NCBI GenBank assembly: GCA_963695705.1
Contig: CAVOHB010000009.1
Coordinates: 930,001-994,000 of the forward strand
Reading direction: 5' to 3'
DNA length: 64,000 nt
DNA from: JBKPNJ01 sp963695705
GTDB lineage: Bacteria > Actinomycetota > Actinomycetes > Propionibacteriales > Nocardioidaceae
In this document: one piece after another, positions 28,767 to 35,786 of the stretch
Numbering within the stretch: the stretch's first letter is position 1
Layout: each line of letters starts with the position of its first letter
Translations under genes and position numbers: made by a program
The notes under the pieces: model-generated
Seen by the model: only the letters and a program-made list of their open reading frames with translations
The model's database searches: none
Told to the model about the DNA's origin: nothing

Positions 28767-29720
28767 TCACTTGTCCTCCCGCTGGTCCGTCGTCTCCCTG
28801 CCGGCCGGCGACGCAGCTGACTCGCCGCTGTCGGTCGCCTCGGCTGACGATGCGCCCACCGTACTGTCGCCTGAGCCGTCGGATGGATCGGCAGCGGTGC
28901 CGTCGACCGCCGACGCCTCCTGCCCTGGTCGGTACTTCGACGCCCAGACGAAGTAGCCCAGCGCCAGCGCGAACAGGACGATCGAGGTCCAGTCGTTGAG
29001 CCGCAGCGGCCCGAAGTGGTGAGCCTGGTCGATGCGCAGGGCCTCGATCCATCCGCGGCCGACGGTGTAGGCCATCACGTAGAGCGCCACGGCCCGGCCG
29101 TGCCGCAACGTGTACCGTCGGTCGGCCCAGATCACCAGCAGGGCGACGCCGAGGCACCACAGGCTTTCGTACAGGAACGTCGGATGGAAGGTGGTGAACC
29201 GGCCGTAGCCCGCGGGGCGGTGCTCGGGGTCGATCTCGAGGCCCCACGGCAGTGTCGTGGGTCGGCCGAACAGCTCCTGGTTGAACCAGTTCCCCCACCG
29301 GCCGATGGCCTGCGCGACGGCGACGCCGGGAATGACGGCGTCGGCCAGCATCAGGAACGGGATACCCAATCGCCGGCAGCCGATCCAGGCCCCGACGGCA
29401 CCGAAGCCGATCGCGCCCCATACTCCGAGACCGCCCTCCCAGACATACAGGGCGTGGACGGGGCTTCGACCGTCGCCGAAGTACAGCTGCCAGTCGGTGG
29501 CCACGTGGTAGAGCCGCCCGCCCACCAGGCCGAACGGCACCGCCCAGATCGCGACGTCCGCGACGGCACCGGGTGTGCCACCGCGGGCCACCCAGCGCCG
29601 GTCCCCGATCCATACCGCTGCGACGACCCCAGCGATGATGCACAGGGCGTACGCGCGGATCGGCACCGGGCCGATCTGCCATATCCCCCCGGCGGGGCTC
29701 GGGATCGAGGCCAGCACCAT
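28767..29720 (-). CDS. lgt: prolipoprotein diacylglyceryl transferase
   Basis: 317 residues with seven membrane segments. It transfers diacylglycerol from phosphatidylglycerol to the lipobox Cys of prolipoproteins. Conserved parts are IRAYALCIIAGVVAAVWIGD, GGRLYHVATDW, YVWEGGLGVWGAIG, the Lgt signature GRWGNWFNQELFGRPT (about residue 150), and HPTFLYESLW. The last 50 residues are a hydrophilic acidic tail (SDGSGDSTVGASSAEATDSG), common in actinobacterial Lgt. It follows the trp genes and the Sco1-like lipoprotein. A 29-bp tandem repeat lies just upstream of its start. Confidence 0.95.
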   Translation of the reverse strand: MVLASIPSPAGGIWQIGPVPIRAYALCIIAGVVAAVWIGDRRWVARGGTPGAVADVAIWAVPFGLVGGRLYHVATDWQLYFGDGRSPVHALYVWEGGLGVWGAIGFGAVGAWIGCRRLGIPFLMLADAVIPGVAVAQAIGRWGNWFNQELFGRPTTLPWGLEIDPEHRPAGYGRFTTFHPTFLYESLWCLGVALLVIWADRRYTLRHGRAVALYVMAYTVGRGWIEALRIDQAHHFGPLRLNDWTSIVLFALALGYFVWASKYRPGQEASAVDGTAADPSDGSGDSTVGASSAEATDSGESAASPAGRETTDQREDK

Positions 29721-29741
29721 GATGCGGCGACGCTACCAGTG

Positions 29742-29799
29742 CCGGACGCGAGGTCCGGCGGTCAGGACTGCCGGAAGGGAGGTCCGGCGGTCAGGACTG
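29742..29799. repeat. two 29-bp tandem units upstream of lgt
   Basis: Copies at 29742-29770 and 29771-29799 differ at about three positions. The shared block is AGGTCCGGCGGTCAGGACTG. The second copy contains the last codons and stop of the Sco1-like gene. Unit 1 contains CCGGAC-GCGAG-GTCCGG, a 6-bp stem. The first unit looks like a duplication of that gene end into the lgt leader. Confidence 0.9.
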
Positions 29800-30447
29800 C
29801 TGGTCGAGCACGGTGATGTCGTGCTCCAGATCGGAGACCGGGGTCCCCTCTGTCCAGACGACCGGCGCCTCGTCGCGCGAGTCGATGCCGACGATCTGTG
29901 AACCGTGACCGACCTCGTACCCGCCGTCGGGAAGCCGTTGGATCCCCTCGACCGGCACGCCCAGCGCATTCGCCACGGTGCGGATGTCGTGCATCGTTCC
30001 GGTCAGCCCCTGGAAGTCGGGATTGAAGTGGTCGAGGTAGCTGCGCAGCACCGGTCCGGTGTCTCGTGCGGGGTCGGTGGTGATGAACAGCATCTGGACA
30101 TCCGCCGCGACCGAAGGGTCGAGCCGGCTGACGGCGGTCGCGATGTCGGCCATCACCAGGCCGCAGACGTCGGGACAGTTGGTGTAGCCGAAGAAGACCA
30201 GGGTCACTGGCGACGTCGTGTCGGAGACGAGGTGGAACGCAGAGCCGTCGGTCGCCGTCAGCGTGACGTTCGGCATCCGGTACGGCTGCGCGAGCACCGC
30301 CCCCCGCAGCCCGCTCGGGTCGGCGCTCGAGTCGATGATGGCCCCGCCGGGGTTGCCCGGCTCGGACATCCCTCCGCTGGAGCATCCGGTCAGCAGCGCC
30401 CCGCACGCGACGGCCAGGCACAGGGCGAGCAGTCGGCGCGGGTTCAC
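29791..30447 (-). CDS. Sco1/SenC-family copper-chaperone lipoprotein
   Basis: 218 residues. The lipoprotein signal is RRLLALCLAVACGALLTGC, with the lipobox Cys at about residue 22. The thioredoxin-like Sco1 domain contains TLVFFGYTNCPDVCGLVMAD with the CxxxC copper ligands. The distal His usual in the family is possible in the HGSQIVGIDSRD region. It would deliver copper to cytochrome c oxidase or act as a thiol reductase outside the membrane. The GTG start (30445-30447) overlaps the trpA stop (GTGA), so it is tied to the trp operon. Why a copper chaperone is coupled to trpA is unclear. Confidence 0.87.
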   Translation of the reverse strand: MNPRRLLALCLAVACGALLTGCSSGGMSEPGNPGGAIIDSSADPSGLRGAVLAQPYRMPNVTLTATDGSAFHLVSDTTSPVTLVFFGYTNCPDVCGLVMADIATAVSRLDPSVAADVQMLFITTDPARDTGPVLRSYLDHFNPDFQGLTGTMHDIRTVANALGVPVEGIQRLPDGGYEVGHGSQIVGIDSRDEAPVVWTEGTPVSDLEHDITVLDQQS

Positions 30448-31325
30448 GACTTGTCCAACCGATCCGCGACGGTGGTAGTTCCGCACGCCGTCACACCGCC
30501 GGCGAGGGCTCGCCACCTCGGCGCCGAACGGTACGACGCACGCCGTCGACCAGGTTCTGCGGTGAGCCGGGCGATGCTCTGGACGCCGGAGGACGCGTCA
30601 TCGGCGTCGAGAAGCCGGCGGACGAATGCCGATCCGACGACCACCGCGTCGGCGTAGGCAGCGACCTCCGCGGCCTGCAAGCCGTTGGAGACGCCCAGCC
30701 CGACCCCGATCGGTTGGTCGGTGAACCGGCGCGTCCTCGCCACGAGTTCCGGCGCGCGGCTGCTGGTCTGGTCTCGGGCGCCGGTCACCCCCATCACCGA
30801 GGTGGCGTAGACGAAACCCCGGCAGTGCTCGGCGGTCATCGCCAGGCGCGTGTCCGTCGAGGACGGTGAAACCAGGAACACCTTGTCCAGTCCGTGCTCG
30901 TCCGCCGCGGCGATCCAGCCGGCCGCCTCGTCCGGGATCAGGTCCGGGGTGATCAGGCCGCCACCACCGGCCGCCGCCAGGTCCCGCGCGAACGCCGCGA
31001 CGCCGTAGCGCTGGACCGGGTTCCAGTACGTCATCACCAGCGTCGGCACACCGGTCGCTGCGACCGCCTCAACGGTCTTGAGCACGTCGCGCGTGCGCAG
31101 ACCGGCCGCCAGCGCCCGCTCCGCCGCCGCCTGGATGGTGGGTCCGTCCATCACCGGGTCGCTGTAGGGAAGTCCGACCTCGACCGCGTCGACGCCGGCA
31201 TCCACCATCGCCTTGAAGGCGTCGAGTGCTCCGACGTAGGACGGGAAGCCCGCGGGAAGGTAGCCGATCAGCAGGCCGTGCCCGGCTTCGCGGGCTCGCT
31301 CGAACGTCGGACCGACAGTGGTCAT
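30444..31325 (-). CDS. trpA: tryptophan synthase alpha chain
   Basis: 293 residues. It cleaves indole-3-glycerol phosphate to indole and glyceraldehyde 3-phosphate. Motifs are LIGYLPAGFPSYVGALDAF, AVEVGLPYSDPVMDGPTIQ (catalytic Glu and Asp), PTLVMTYWNPVQRYG, FLVSPSSTDTRLA and GVGLGVSNGLQAAEVAAYAD. It overlaps trpB by 4 bp (ATGA). The C-terminal tail after about residue 255 is longer and more basic than usual (RRRASYRSAPRWRALAGG), possibly from a small 3' frameshift or border shift. The downstream Sco1-like gene overlaps this tail by 4 bp. Confidence 0.95.
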   Translation of the reverse strand: MTTVGPTFERAREAGHGLLIGYLPAGFPSYVGALDAFKAMVDAGVDAVEVGLPYSDPVMDGPTIQAAAERALAAGLRTRDVLKTVEAVAATGVPTLVMTYWNPVQRYGVAAFARDLAAAGGGGLITPDLIPDEAAGWIAAADEHGLDKVFLVSPSSTDTRLAMTAEHCRGFVYATSVMGVTGARDQTSSRAPELVARTRRFTDQPIGVGLGVSNGLQAAEVAAYADAVVVGSAFVRRLLDADDASSGVQSIARLTAEPGRRRASYRSAPRWRALAGGVTACGTTTVADRLDKS

Positions 31326-32533
31326 GACTGGACGGCGGACTCGTCGAGCACTCCGAACCAGCGTCCCGCCGTGTCCATGTCCTTGTCGCCGCGGCCGGAC
31401 AGATTGACCAGGACGATCGCGTCGGCGCCCAGCTCGCGGCACACGTCGAGCGAGCCGGCGACTGCGTGCGCCGACTCGATCGCCGGGATGATGCCCTCGG
31501 TTCTGGCCAGCAGGGCCATCGCGTCCATCGCCCTGGCGTCGGTGACCGGCCGGTACTGCGCCCGCCCGGTCTCGGCCAACCAGGCATGCTCGGGGCCGAC
31601 GCCGGGGTAGTCCAGGCCGGCGGAGATCGAGTGCGACTCGATCGTCTGGCCGTCCTCGTCCTGCAGCAGGTACGAGCGCGCTCCGTGGAGCACCCCGATC
31701 TGCCCCGCCGTGATCGTGGCCGCGTGCCGGCCGGTGTCGTACCCGTCGCCGCCCGCCTCGAACCCGTAAAGCCGGACGTTCTCGTCGGCGAGGAACGCCG
31801 TGAACAGACCGATCGCGTTGGAGCCGCCGCCGACGCAGGCCACGGCGGCGTCGGGAAGCCGACCGACGAGCTCGAGACATTGCCGGCGGGCCTCGTCGCC
31901 GATCCCGCGGGCGAAGTCCCGGACCATAGCGGGGAACGGATGCCCGCCGGCGGCTGTACCGAGCATGTAGTGGGTCGTCTCGACGTTGGTGACCCAGTCA
32001 CGCAGCGCCTCGTTGATGGCGTCCTTGAGGGTCCGGCTGCCAGCGGCGACCGGGATGACCTCCGCGCCGAGCAGCTTCATCCGCGCCACGTTGAGGGCCT
32101 GCCTCGCGGTGTCCACCTCACCCATGTAGACGACGCAGTCCAGGTCGAGGTAGGCACAGGCCGTCGCAGTCGCGACGCCGTGCTGTCCGGCACCGGTCTC
32201 GGCGATGACCCGTTGCTTGCCCATCCGCTTGGTGAGCAGGGCCTGACCGAGCACATTGCGGATCTTGTGGGCACCGGTGTGGTTGAGGTCCTCGCGCTTG
32301 AGCAGGATCCGGGAGCCGGCGACCCTGGAGAGGCGCTCGGCGTCGTAGAGCAGGCTCGGGGTTCCGGCGTACTCGACCAGCATCCGGTTGAACTCGGCGA
32401 CGAAGGACTCATCCGCCATCGCCTTGCGCCAGGCCACTTCGAGCTCGTCGAGCGGGCCGATCAGCGCCTCGGGCAGGAACCGGCCGCCGAATTGACCGAA
32501 GTGGCCGGCCGCATCGGGAATCTGCGACTGCAT
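31322..32533 (-). CDS. trpB: tryptophan synthase beta chain
   Basis: 403 residues. It joins indole and serine using pyridoxal phosphate. The PLP lysine is in LNHTGAHKIRNVLGQAL (about residue 96). AETGAGQHGVATATA, AVACVGGGSNAIGLFTAFLA (phosphate loop) and SISAGLDYPGVGPEHAWL are the standard TrpB1 segments. ATG 32531-32533 (MQSQIPDAAGHFGQFGG) is 4 bp after the trpC stop. It overlaps trpA by 4 bp. This is the canonical TrpB1 that pairs with TrpA. Confidence 0.97.
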   Translation of the reverse strand: MQSQIPDAAGHFGQFGGRFLPEALIGPLDELEVAWRKAMADESFVAEFNRMLVEYAGTPSLLYDAERLSRVAGSRILLKREDLNHTGAHKIRNVLGQALLTKRMGKQRVIAETGAGQHGVATATACAYLDLDCVVYMGEVDTARQALNVARMKLLGAEVIPVAAGSRTLKDAINEALRDWVTNVETTHYMLGTAAGGHPFPAMVRDFARGIGDEARRQCLELVGRLPDAAVACVGGGSNAIGLFTAFLADENVRLYGFEAGGDGYDTGRHAATITAGQIGVLHGARSYLLQDEDGQTIESHSISAGLDYPGVGPEHAWLAETGRAQYRPVTDARAMDAMALLARTEGIIPAIESAHAVAGSLDVCRELGADAIVLVNLSGRGDKDMDTAGRWFGVLDESAVQS

Positions 32534-32537
32534 GCGG

Positions 32538-33344
32538 TCAGTGCCTTTGCTTGAGCGCGGGATGGGTGCCTGCCGCGACCAGGTTGGCGACGGACGCACG
32601 CGGGTCGTCGCCGGTGACGAGCGCCTCCCCCACCAGCACGACATCCGCCCCCGCAAGGGCGTAGTCGAACACGTCGCGAGGGTCGCGGACTCCCGACTCG
32701 GCGACGCGCACCACGTCATCGGGTATCAGGGGTGCCAGCTCGGCGAAGGTGTTGCGATCGACGTCGAGGGTCTTGAGGTTGCGGGCGTTGACCCCGATCA
32801 GGTCGGCACCCGCGTCGAGAGCGCGGGACACCTCTTCGGCGGTGTGCACCTCGACCAGCGGGGTGAGCCCGATCGAGCGGGCCCGGTCGATCAGGCACAC
32901 CAGCGCGTTGTGGTCGAGCGCCGCCACGATGAGGAGCGCGAGGTCGGCTCCCGCCGCCCTGGCCTCCCAGAGCTGGTAGGAGGTGACGATGAAGTCCTTG
33001 CGCAGCACGGGGATGTCGACCGCGGCGCGCACCTCGCGCAGGTCGTTGAGCGTGCCGCCGAACCGGCGCCGCTCGGTGAGCACGCTGATCGTCGCCGCAC
33101 CGCCGGACTCGTACTCTCTGGCCAGCGCGGCGGGGTCCTTGATGGGAGCGATCGCGCCGACACTGGGGCTTGCCCTCTTCACCTCCGCGATCACCGAGAC
33201 TCCGGGGGCCCGGTAGGTCGGCATCGGGTCCTGCGCGGAGGTCTGTAGCCGCGCCGCCTCCTTGACCTGGTCGAGCGGCGTCCGCGCCTCTCGTTCTGCG
33301 AGATCGATGCGCACGCCGGCGACGATCTCCTCGAGTACGGACAC
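32538..33344 (-). CDS. trpC: indole-3-glycerol phosphate synthase
   Basis: 268 residues. It closes the indole ring from carboxyphenylamino-deoxyribulose phosphate. VSVIAEVKRASPSVGAIAP holds the N-terminal catalytic Lys. VLRKDFIVTSYQLWEARAAG has the second Lys. LIGVNARNLKTLDVDRNTF and VRVAESGVRDPRDV complete the barrel. The GTG start at 33342-33344 has AAGGGAG just upstream. It heads the trpCBA run. A membrane-linked methyltransferase gene lies upstream instead of trpE or trpM. Confidence 0.95.
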   Translation of the reverse strand: MSVLEEIVAGVRIDLAEREARTPLDQVKEAARLQTSAQDPMPTYRAPGVSVIAEVKRASPSVGAIAPIKDPAALAREYESGGAATISVLTERRRFGGTLNDLREVRAAVDIPVLRKDFIVTSYQLWEARAAGADLALLIVAALDHNALVCLIDRARSIGLTPLVEVHTAEEVSRALDAGADLIGVNARNLKTLDVDRNTFAELAPLIPDDVVRVAESGVRDPRDVFDYALAGADVVLVGEALVTGDDPRASVANLVAAGTHPALKQRH

Positions 33345-33494
33345 GAATCTCCCTTGTCGTGCGGTTTGCGGCCTCACCATACTCGGGCCAGCGCCTGCTC
33401 CTGTAACCGGCCGAGTCGGATGGAGAGGCGCGAGCGCGGCCCAGCACCCGCGGACGCACGGTGTGCCCGGCACCGTACGCGCCACTGCGCAGCG

Positions 33495-34241
33495 TCACCG
33501 AGCGTTGGCAGCGACGCCGATCCGTGTCGCCGTCACCGAGCGCACCGGCGGCCACATCCGCAGGTCGGGATGGCTCCGGCGGACCGCTAGTCCGGCCTCG
33601 GCGAGCAGCTCGGCGTAGGCGGCGGTGTGCTGGAAGTCCACGATCACCGCCCGGGCTCCGGGACGCAGGACCCGGGCCAGCTCCCGTAGCGCGTCGCGAC
33701 GCGAGTCCCCAGGCAGGTTGTGGATCGCGAGGTTGGCGAACGCAACGTCGAAGGCGGCATCGGGAAACGGCAGGCTGGCGAAGTCGCCGTCGACGAGGGT
33801 GACCTGGCTCTGCGCGCCGGCCGCCGCCAGGTTCGCCTCGGTGGCCGCGCGGCTGTTGCCGGCCTGGTCCTCCGTTCGCCACAGGTCGATGCCGGTGATG
33901 TGTCCGGCCGGTCCCAGTCGTTCTGCGACCTCGACGAGCAGCCAGCCCCGGCCGGGTCCGAGCTCGAGCACCTGGGCGTCCGGCCGGAGGTCGAGGCCGT
34001 CGAGAACACCACGCCAGACCGACTGCTTTCCGACCAGGCTGCTCCCGACCATGTAGGCGGCCTGGCCGAGGCTGGCGACCGCGGACAGGCCGAGGTATCC
34101 GCGCAACACGCGGGCCAGGATCGGCCGATCGGTCAGCAGTCGCGGCACCAGCGCCTGTGCACCAGCGGACGCGAGGCCACCGGCCGCCAGACCGGAGACG
34201 ACTCCCGGCGCGTCGAGCCCGTAGCGGCGCGCTCGCAACAT
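33495..34241 (-). CDS. SAM-dependent methyltransferase with hydrophobic N-terminal part
   Basis: 248 residues. The first 75 residues carry hydrophobic segments (APGVVSGLAAGGLASAGAQA and LGLSAVASLGQAAYMVGSSL), followed by a Rossmann methyltransferase. Motif I is AQVLELGPGRGWLLVEVAE, the acidic residue is in ITGIDLWR, and FANLAIHNLPGDSRRDALRE and LARVLRPGARAVIVDFQHT follow. The substrate is unknown. It sits between the HGxxPAAW gene and trpC, a position not usual for a methyltransferase. Its ATG (34239-34241) has no clear ribosome site and begins 13 bp from a six-copy hairpin array. This raises the chance that its expression depends on that repeat. Confidence 0.82.
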   Translation of the reverse strand: MLRARRYGLDAPGVVSGLAAGGLASAGAQALVPRLLTDRPILARVLRGYLGLSAVASLGQAAYMVGSSLVGKQSVWRGVLDGLDLRPDAQVLELGPGRGWLLVEVAERLGPAGHITGIDLWRTEDQAGNSRAATEANLAAAGAQSQVTLVDGDFASLPFPDAAFDVAFANLAIHNLPGDSRRDALRELARVLRPGARAVIVDFQHTAAYAELLAEAGLAVRRSHPDLRMWPPVRSVTATRIGVAANAR

Positions 34242-34254
34242 GGCGCGATCGTAT

Positions 34255-34424
34255 AGCCGCGACGAAGTCGCGGCAGACGGTAGAGCCGCGACGAAGTCGC
34301 GGCAGACGGTAGAGCCGCGACGAAGTCGCGGCAGACGGTAGAGCCGCGACGAAGTCGCGGCAGACGGTAGAGCCGCGACGAAGTCGCGGCAGACGGTAGA
34401 GCCGCGACGAAGTCGCGGCAGACG
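34255..34424. repeat. six tandem 29-bp units, each an 8-bp hairpin
   Basis: Units start at 34255, 34284, 34313, 34342, 34371 and 34400. Five are complete and apparently identical. The sixth lacks the last bases. Each contains GCCGCGAC-GAA-GTCGCGGC, an 8-bp stem with a GAA loop (on the other strand a TTC loop), then AGACGGTAGA as spacer. The array lies in the 5' region of the methyltransferase. It is not a CRISPR, because there are no variable spacers. The identity of the copies suggests recent expansion and a likely variable copy number. Confidence 0.95.
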
Positions 34425-34428
34425 CTTA

Positions 34429-34468
34429 CGTCATGCGCTTGAGGGTCCCGACCCTGAATCGCATGACG
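34429..34468 (-). repeat. palindrome family, copy A (after the HGxxPAAW gene)
   Basis: CGTCATGCGCTTGAGGGTC (34429-34447) and GACCCTGAATCGCATGACG (34450-34468) pair at 17 of 19 positions. It is followed by CAAG. The palindrome begins 34 bases after the stop of the gene encoded at 34503-34712. Copies B (45874-45915) and C (63259-63300) have the same layout and orientation. A terminator role is possible, but no T-tract is present. Confidence 0.85.
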
Positions 34469-34502
34469 CAAGGACACCGGTGCGGCGGATCCGGCGGTGA
34501 GA

Positions 34503-34712
34503 CTAGCCGCGGTGTGGCGGACTCTCGGCACCCATCCCCATGGCCTGCATGACCTTGCCCACGAGCGCGCCGACCGGGAGGAGAGCCACGCCTATCCAGA
34601 AGACCACCCAGTTGGGCCCGATCACCAGGCCGATTCCCCCCACCAGGAACGCGATAAAGACGATGACCACCGTGGTCCAGGCAGCGGGAGTCGAGCCGTG
34701 TGCGCTTGCCAT
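34503..34712 (-). CDS. HGxxPAAW-family small membrane protein
   Basis: 69 residues. The N-terminal HGSTPAAWT matches the HGxxPAAW motif that names the family. Two membrane helices follow (VVIVFIAFLVGGIGLVIGP and WVVFWIGVALLPVGALVGKV). The function is unknown. In actinobacteria such genes are usually found between the Trp-associated membrane protein and trpC, which is nearly the case here. The start ATG lies at 34710-34712, 49 bp after the Trp-associated gene. Downstream is palindrome copy A. Confidence 0.88.
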   Translation of the reverse strand: MASAHGSTPAAWTTVVIVFIAFLVGGIGLVIGPNWVVFWIGVALLPVGALVGKVMQAMGMGAESPPHRG

Positions 34713-34761
34713 GGATCGATTCTCCTCTCGGCGCGCTCATTGTGCCGGGTCACGATAGCGG

Positions 34762-35337
34762 TCAGGTGGTGGGGTCTTCACCAGCATCCAGCGCCCGCCA
34801 CAGGTCGGGCTCGGAGTCGTCGCGGGCGCGCGGCGCGGTCGGCGCGTCGTACTTCGAGCCCATCGCCGGCCAGCCGGGCCCTAGCTTGGCGATGAGTAAC
34901 CCGGCCAGCAGCGAGAGAACGGCACCGGCCAACGAGAGCCACCTCCACACCGACCAGGTGTCCGCGCTGGCGGGTGCGTGTCCTCCCCCGACCGTGCCCA
35001 CCATCTGATCGGCGAGCGCGGAGGAGATCTCGGAGCCGGCGCTGAGCGTGAGCCAGCAGCAGACCAGCCCTGATGCCGCGATCGCCAACCCGGCGATGCG
35101 GCGGGCGACCCCCGCGGTCGCCACTGATGCCACCGTGCCGGCGAGGATCACCAGGCCGAGGGCTCCCACCAGCGGCACGGCGTCGGTGCCGTCGACCCGT
35201 ACGGGGAGCGCCGGAATCCCGGCCTGGTGGGTAACCGCGATCGCCCAGGGCCGGGAGGCGCAGACGGCCACCAGCGCGCCGCCGGCGAGACCCATCAGGA
35301 TGGTCAATGCGTACGTTCGCCTGGTCGAGGCGCTCAT
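34762..35337 (-). CDS. Trp biosynthesis-associated membrane protein (TIGR02234 type)
   Basis: 191 residues with four membrane segments: YALTILMGLAGGALVAVCAS, GALGLVILAGTVASVATAG, IAGLAIAASGLVCCWLTLS and LSLAGAVLSLLAGLLIAKLG. A conserved RPWAIAVTHQ segment follows the first. The C-terminal tail ends with a Ser/Asp/Glu-rich DDSEPDLWRALDAGEDPT, common in this family. The function is unknown. It is usually next to trpE. Here its ATG overlaps the hisI stop (ATGA), and trpE is absent. Confidence 0.85.
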   Translation of the reverse strand: MSASTRRTYALTILMGLAGGALVAVCASRPWAIAVTHQAGIPALPVRVDGTDAVPLVGALGLVILAGTVASVATAGVARRIAGLAIAASGLVCCWLTLSAGSEISSALADQMVGTVGGGHAPASADTWSVWRWLSLAGAVLSLLAGLLIAKLGPGWPAMGSKYDAPTAPRARDDSEPDLWRALDAGEDPTT

Positions 35338-35714
35338 CGCGGTCTCATCGGCAGCAGCACCGTGCCGTCGAAGCAGGTGCGGTCACCGGTGTGACACGCC
35401 GGGCCTACCTGGTCCACGGTGACCAGCAGACTGTCGCCGTCGCAGTCGAGCCGAACCTCGCGTACCGTCTGCCGGTTGCCGGAGGTCTCACCCTTGACCC
35501 AGTACTGCTGACGGCTACGGCTCCAGTACGTGGCCCGGCCGCTGACGAGAGTGCGGTGCAGCGCCTCATCGTCCATCCACCCGACCATCAACACATCGCC
35601 GGACCCGGCATCGCGAACCACCGCGACGACGAGACCGTCGTGGTCGCGCTTGAGCGCCGAGGCGATCCTGGGGTCGAGTGCGCTCGAGGCGGGAGCATCG
35701 CCGGGGCCGGTCAC
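35334..35714 (-). CDS. hisI: phosphoribosyl-AMP cyclohydrolase
   Basis: 126 residues with the GTG start at 35712-35714. It opens the purine ring of phosphoribosyl-AMP in histidine synthesis. Metal and active-site motifs are DVLMVGWMDDEALHRTL, ATYWSRSRQQYWVKGETSGN, REVRLDCDGDSLLVTVDQVG and PACHTGDRTCF, which hold the zinc Cys and His ligands. An upstream in-frame GTG (35780) would add 22 residues, which only translate a 26-bp direct repeat (35710-35755), so the shorter form is preferred. The next gene overlaps by 4 bp. hisI is separated here from the main his operon by the ABC exporter pair. Confidence 0.93.
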   Translation of the reverse strand: MTGPGDAPASSALDPRIASALKRDHDGLVVAVVRDAGSGDVLMVGWMDDEALHRTLVSGRATYWSRSRQQYWVKGETSGNRQTVREVRLDCDGDSLLVTVDQVGPACHTGDRTCFDGTVLLPMRPR

Positions 35715-35755
35715 GCAACCATTGTGACCGGTGCCGTCACGCAACCATTGTGACC
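35710..35755. repeat. 20-bp direct repeat with 26-bp period at the hisI start
   Basis: GTCACGCAACCATTGTGACC is present at 35710-35729 and 35736-35755. Each copy is also a partial palindrome (GTCAC...GTGAC). It covers the probable hisI start codon and its leader. Because 26 is not a multiple of 3, the duplication moves the reading frame. This helped decide the start. Confidence 0.95.
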
Positions 35756-35786
35756 CGGTCCCGTGGATGGAACCAGTCACCGCCGC

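Noticed and set aside
34255..34424. CRISPR array
   Set aside because: The 29-bp units include their spacers, which do not vary, and no cas gene is in the window.
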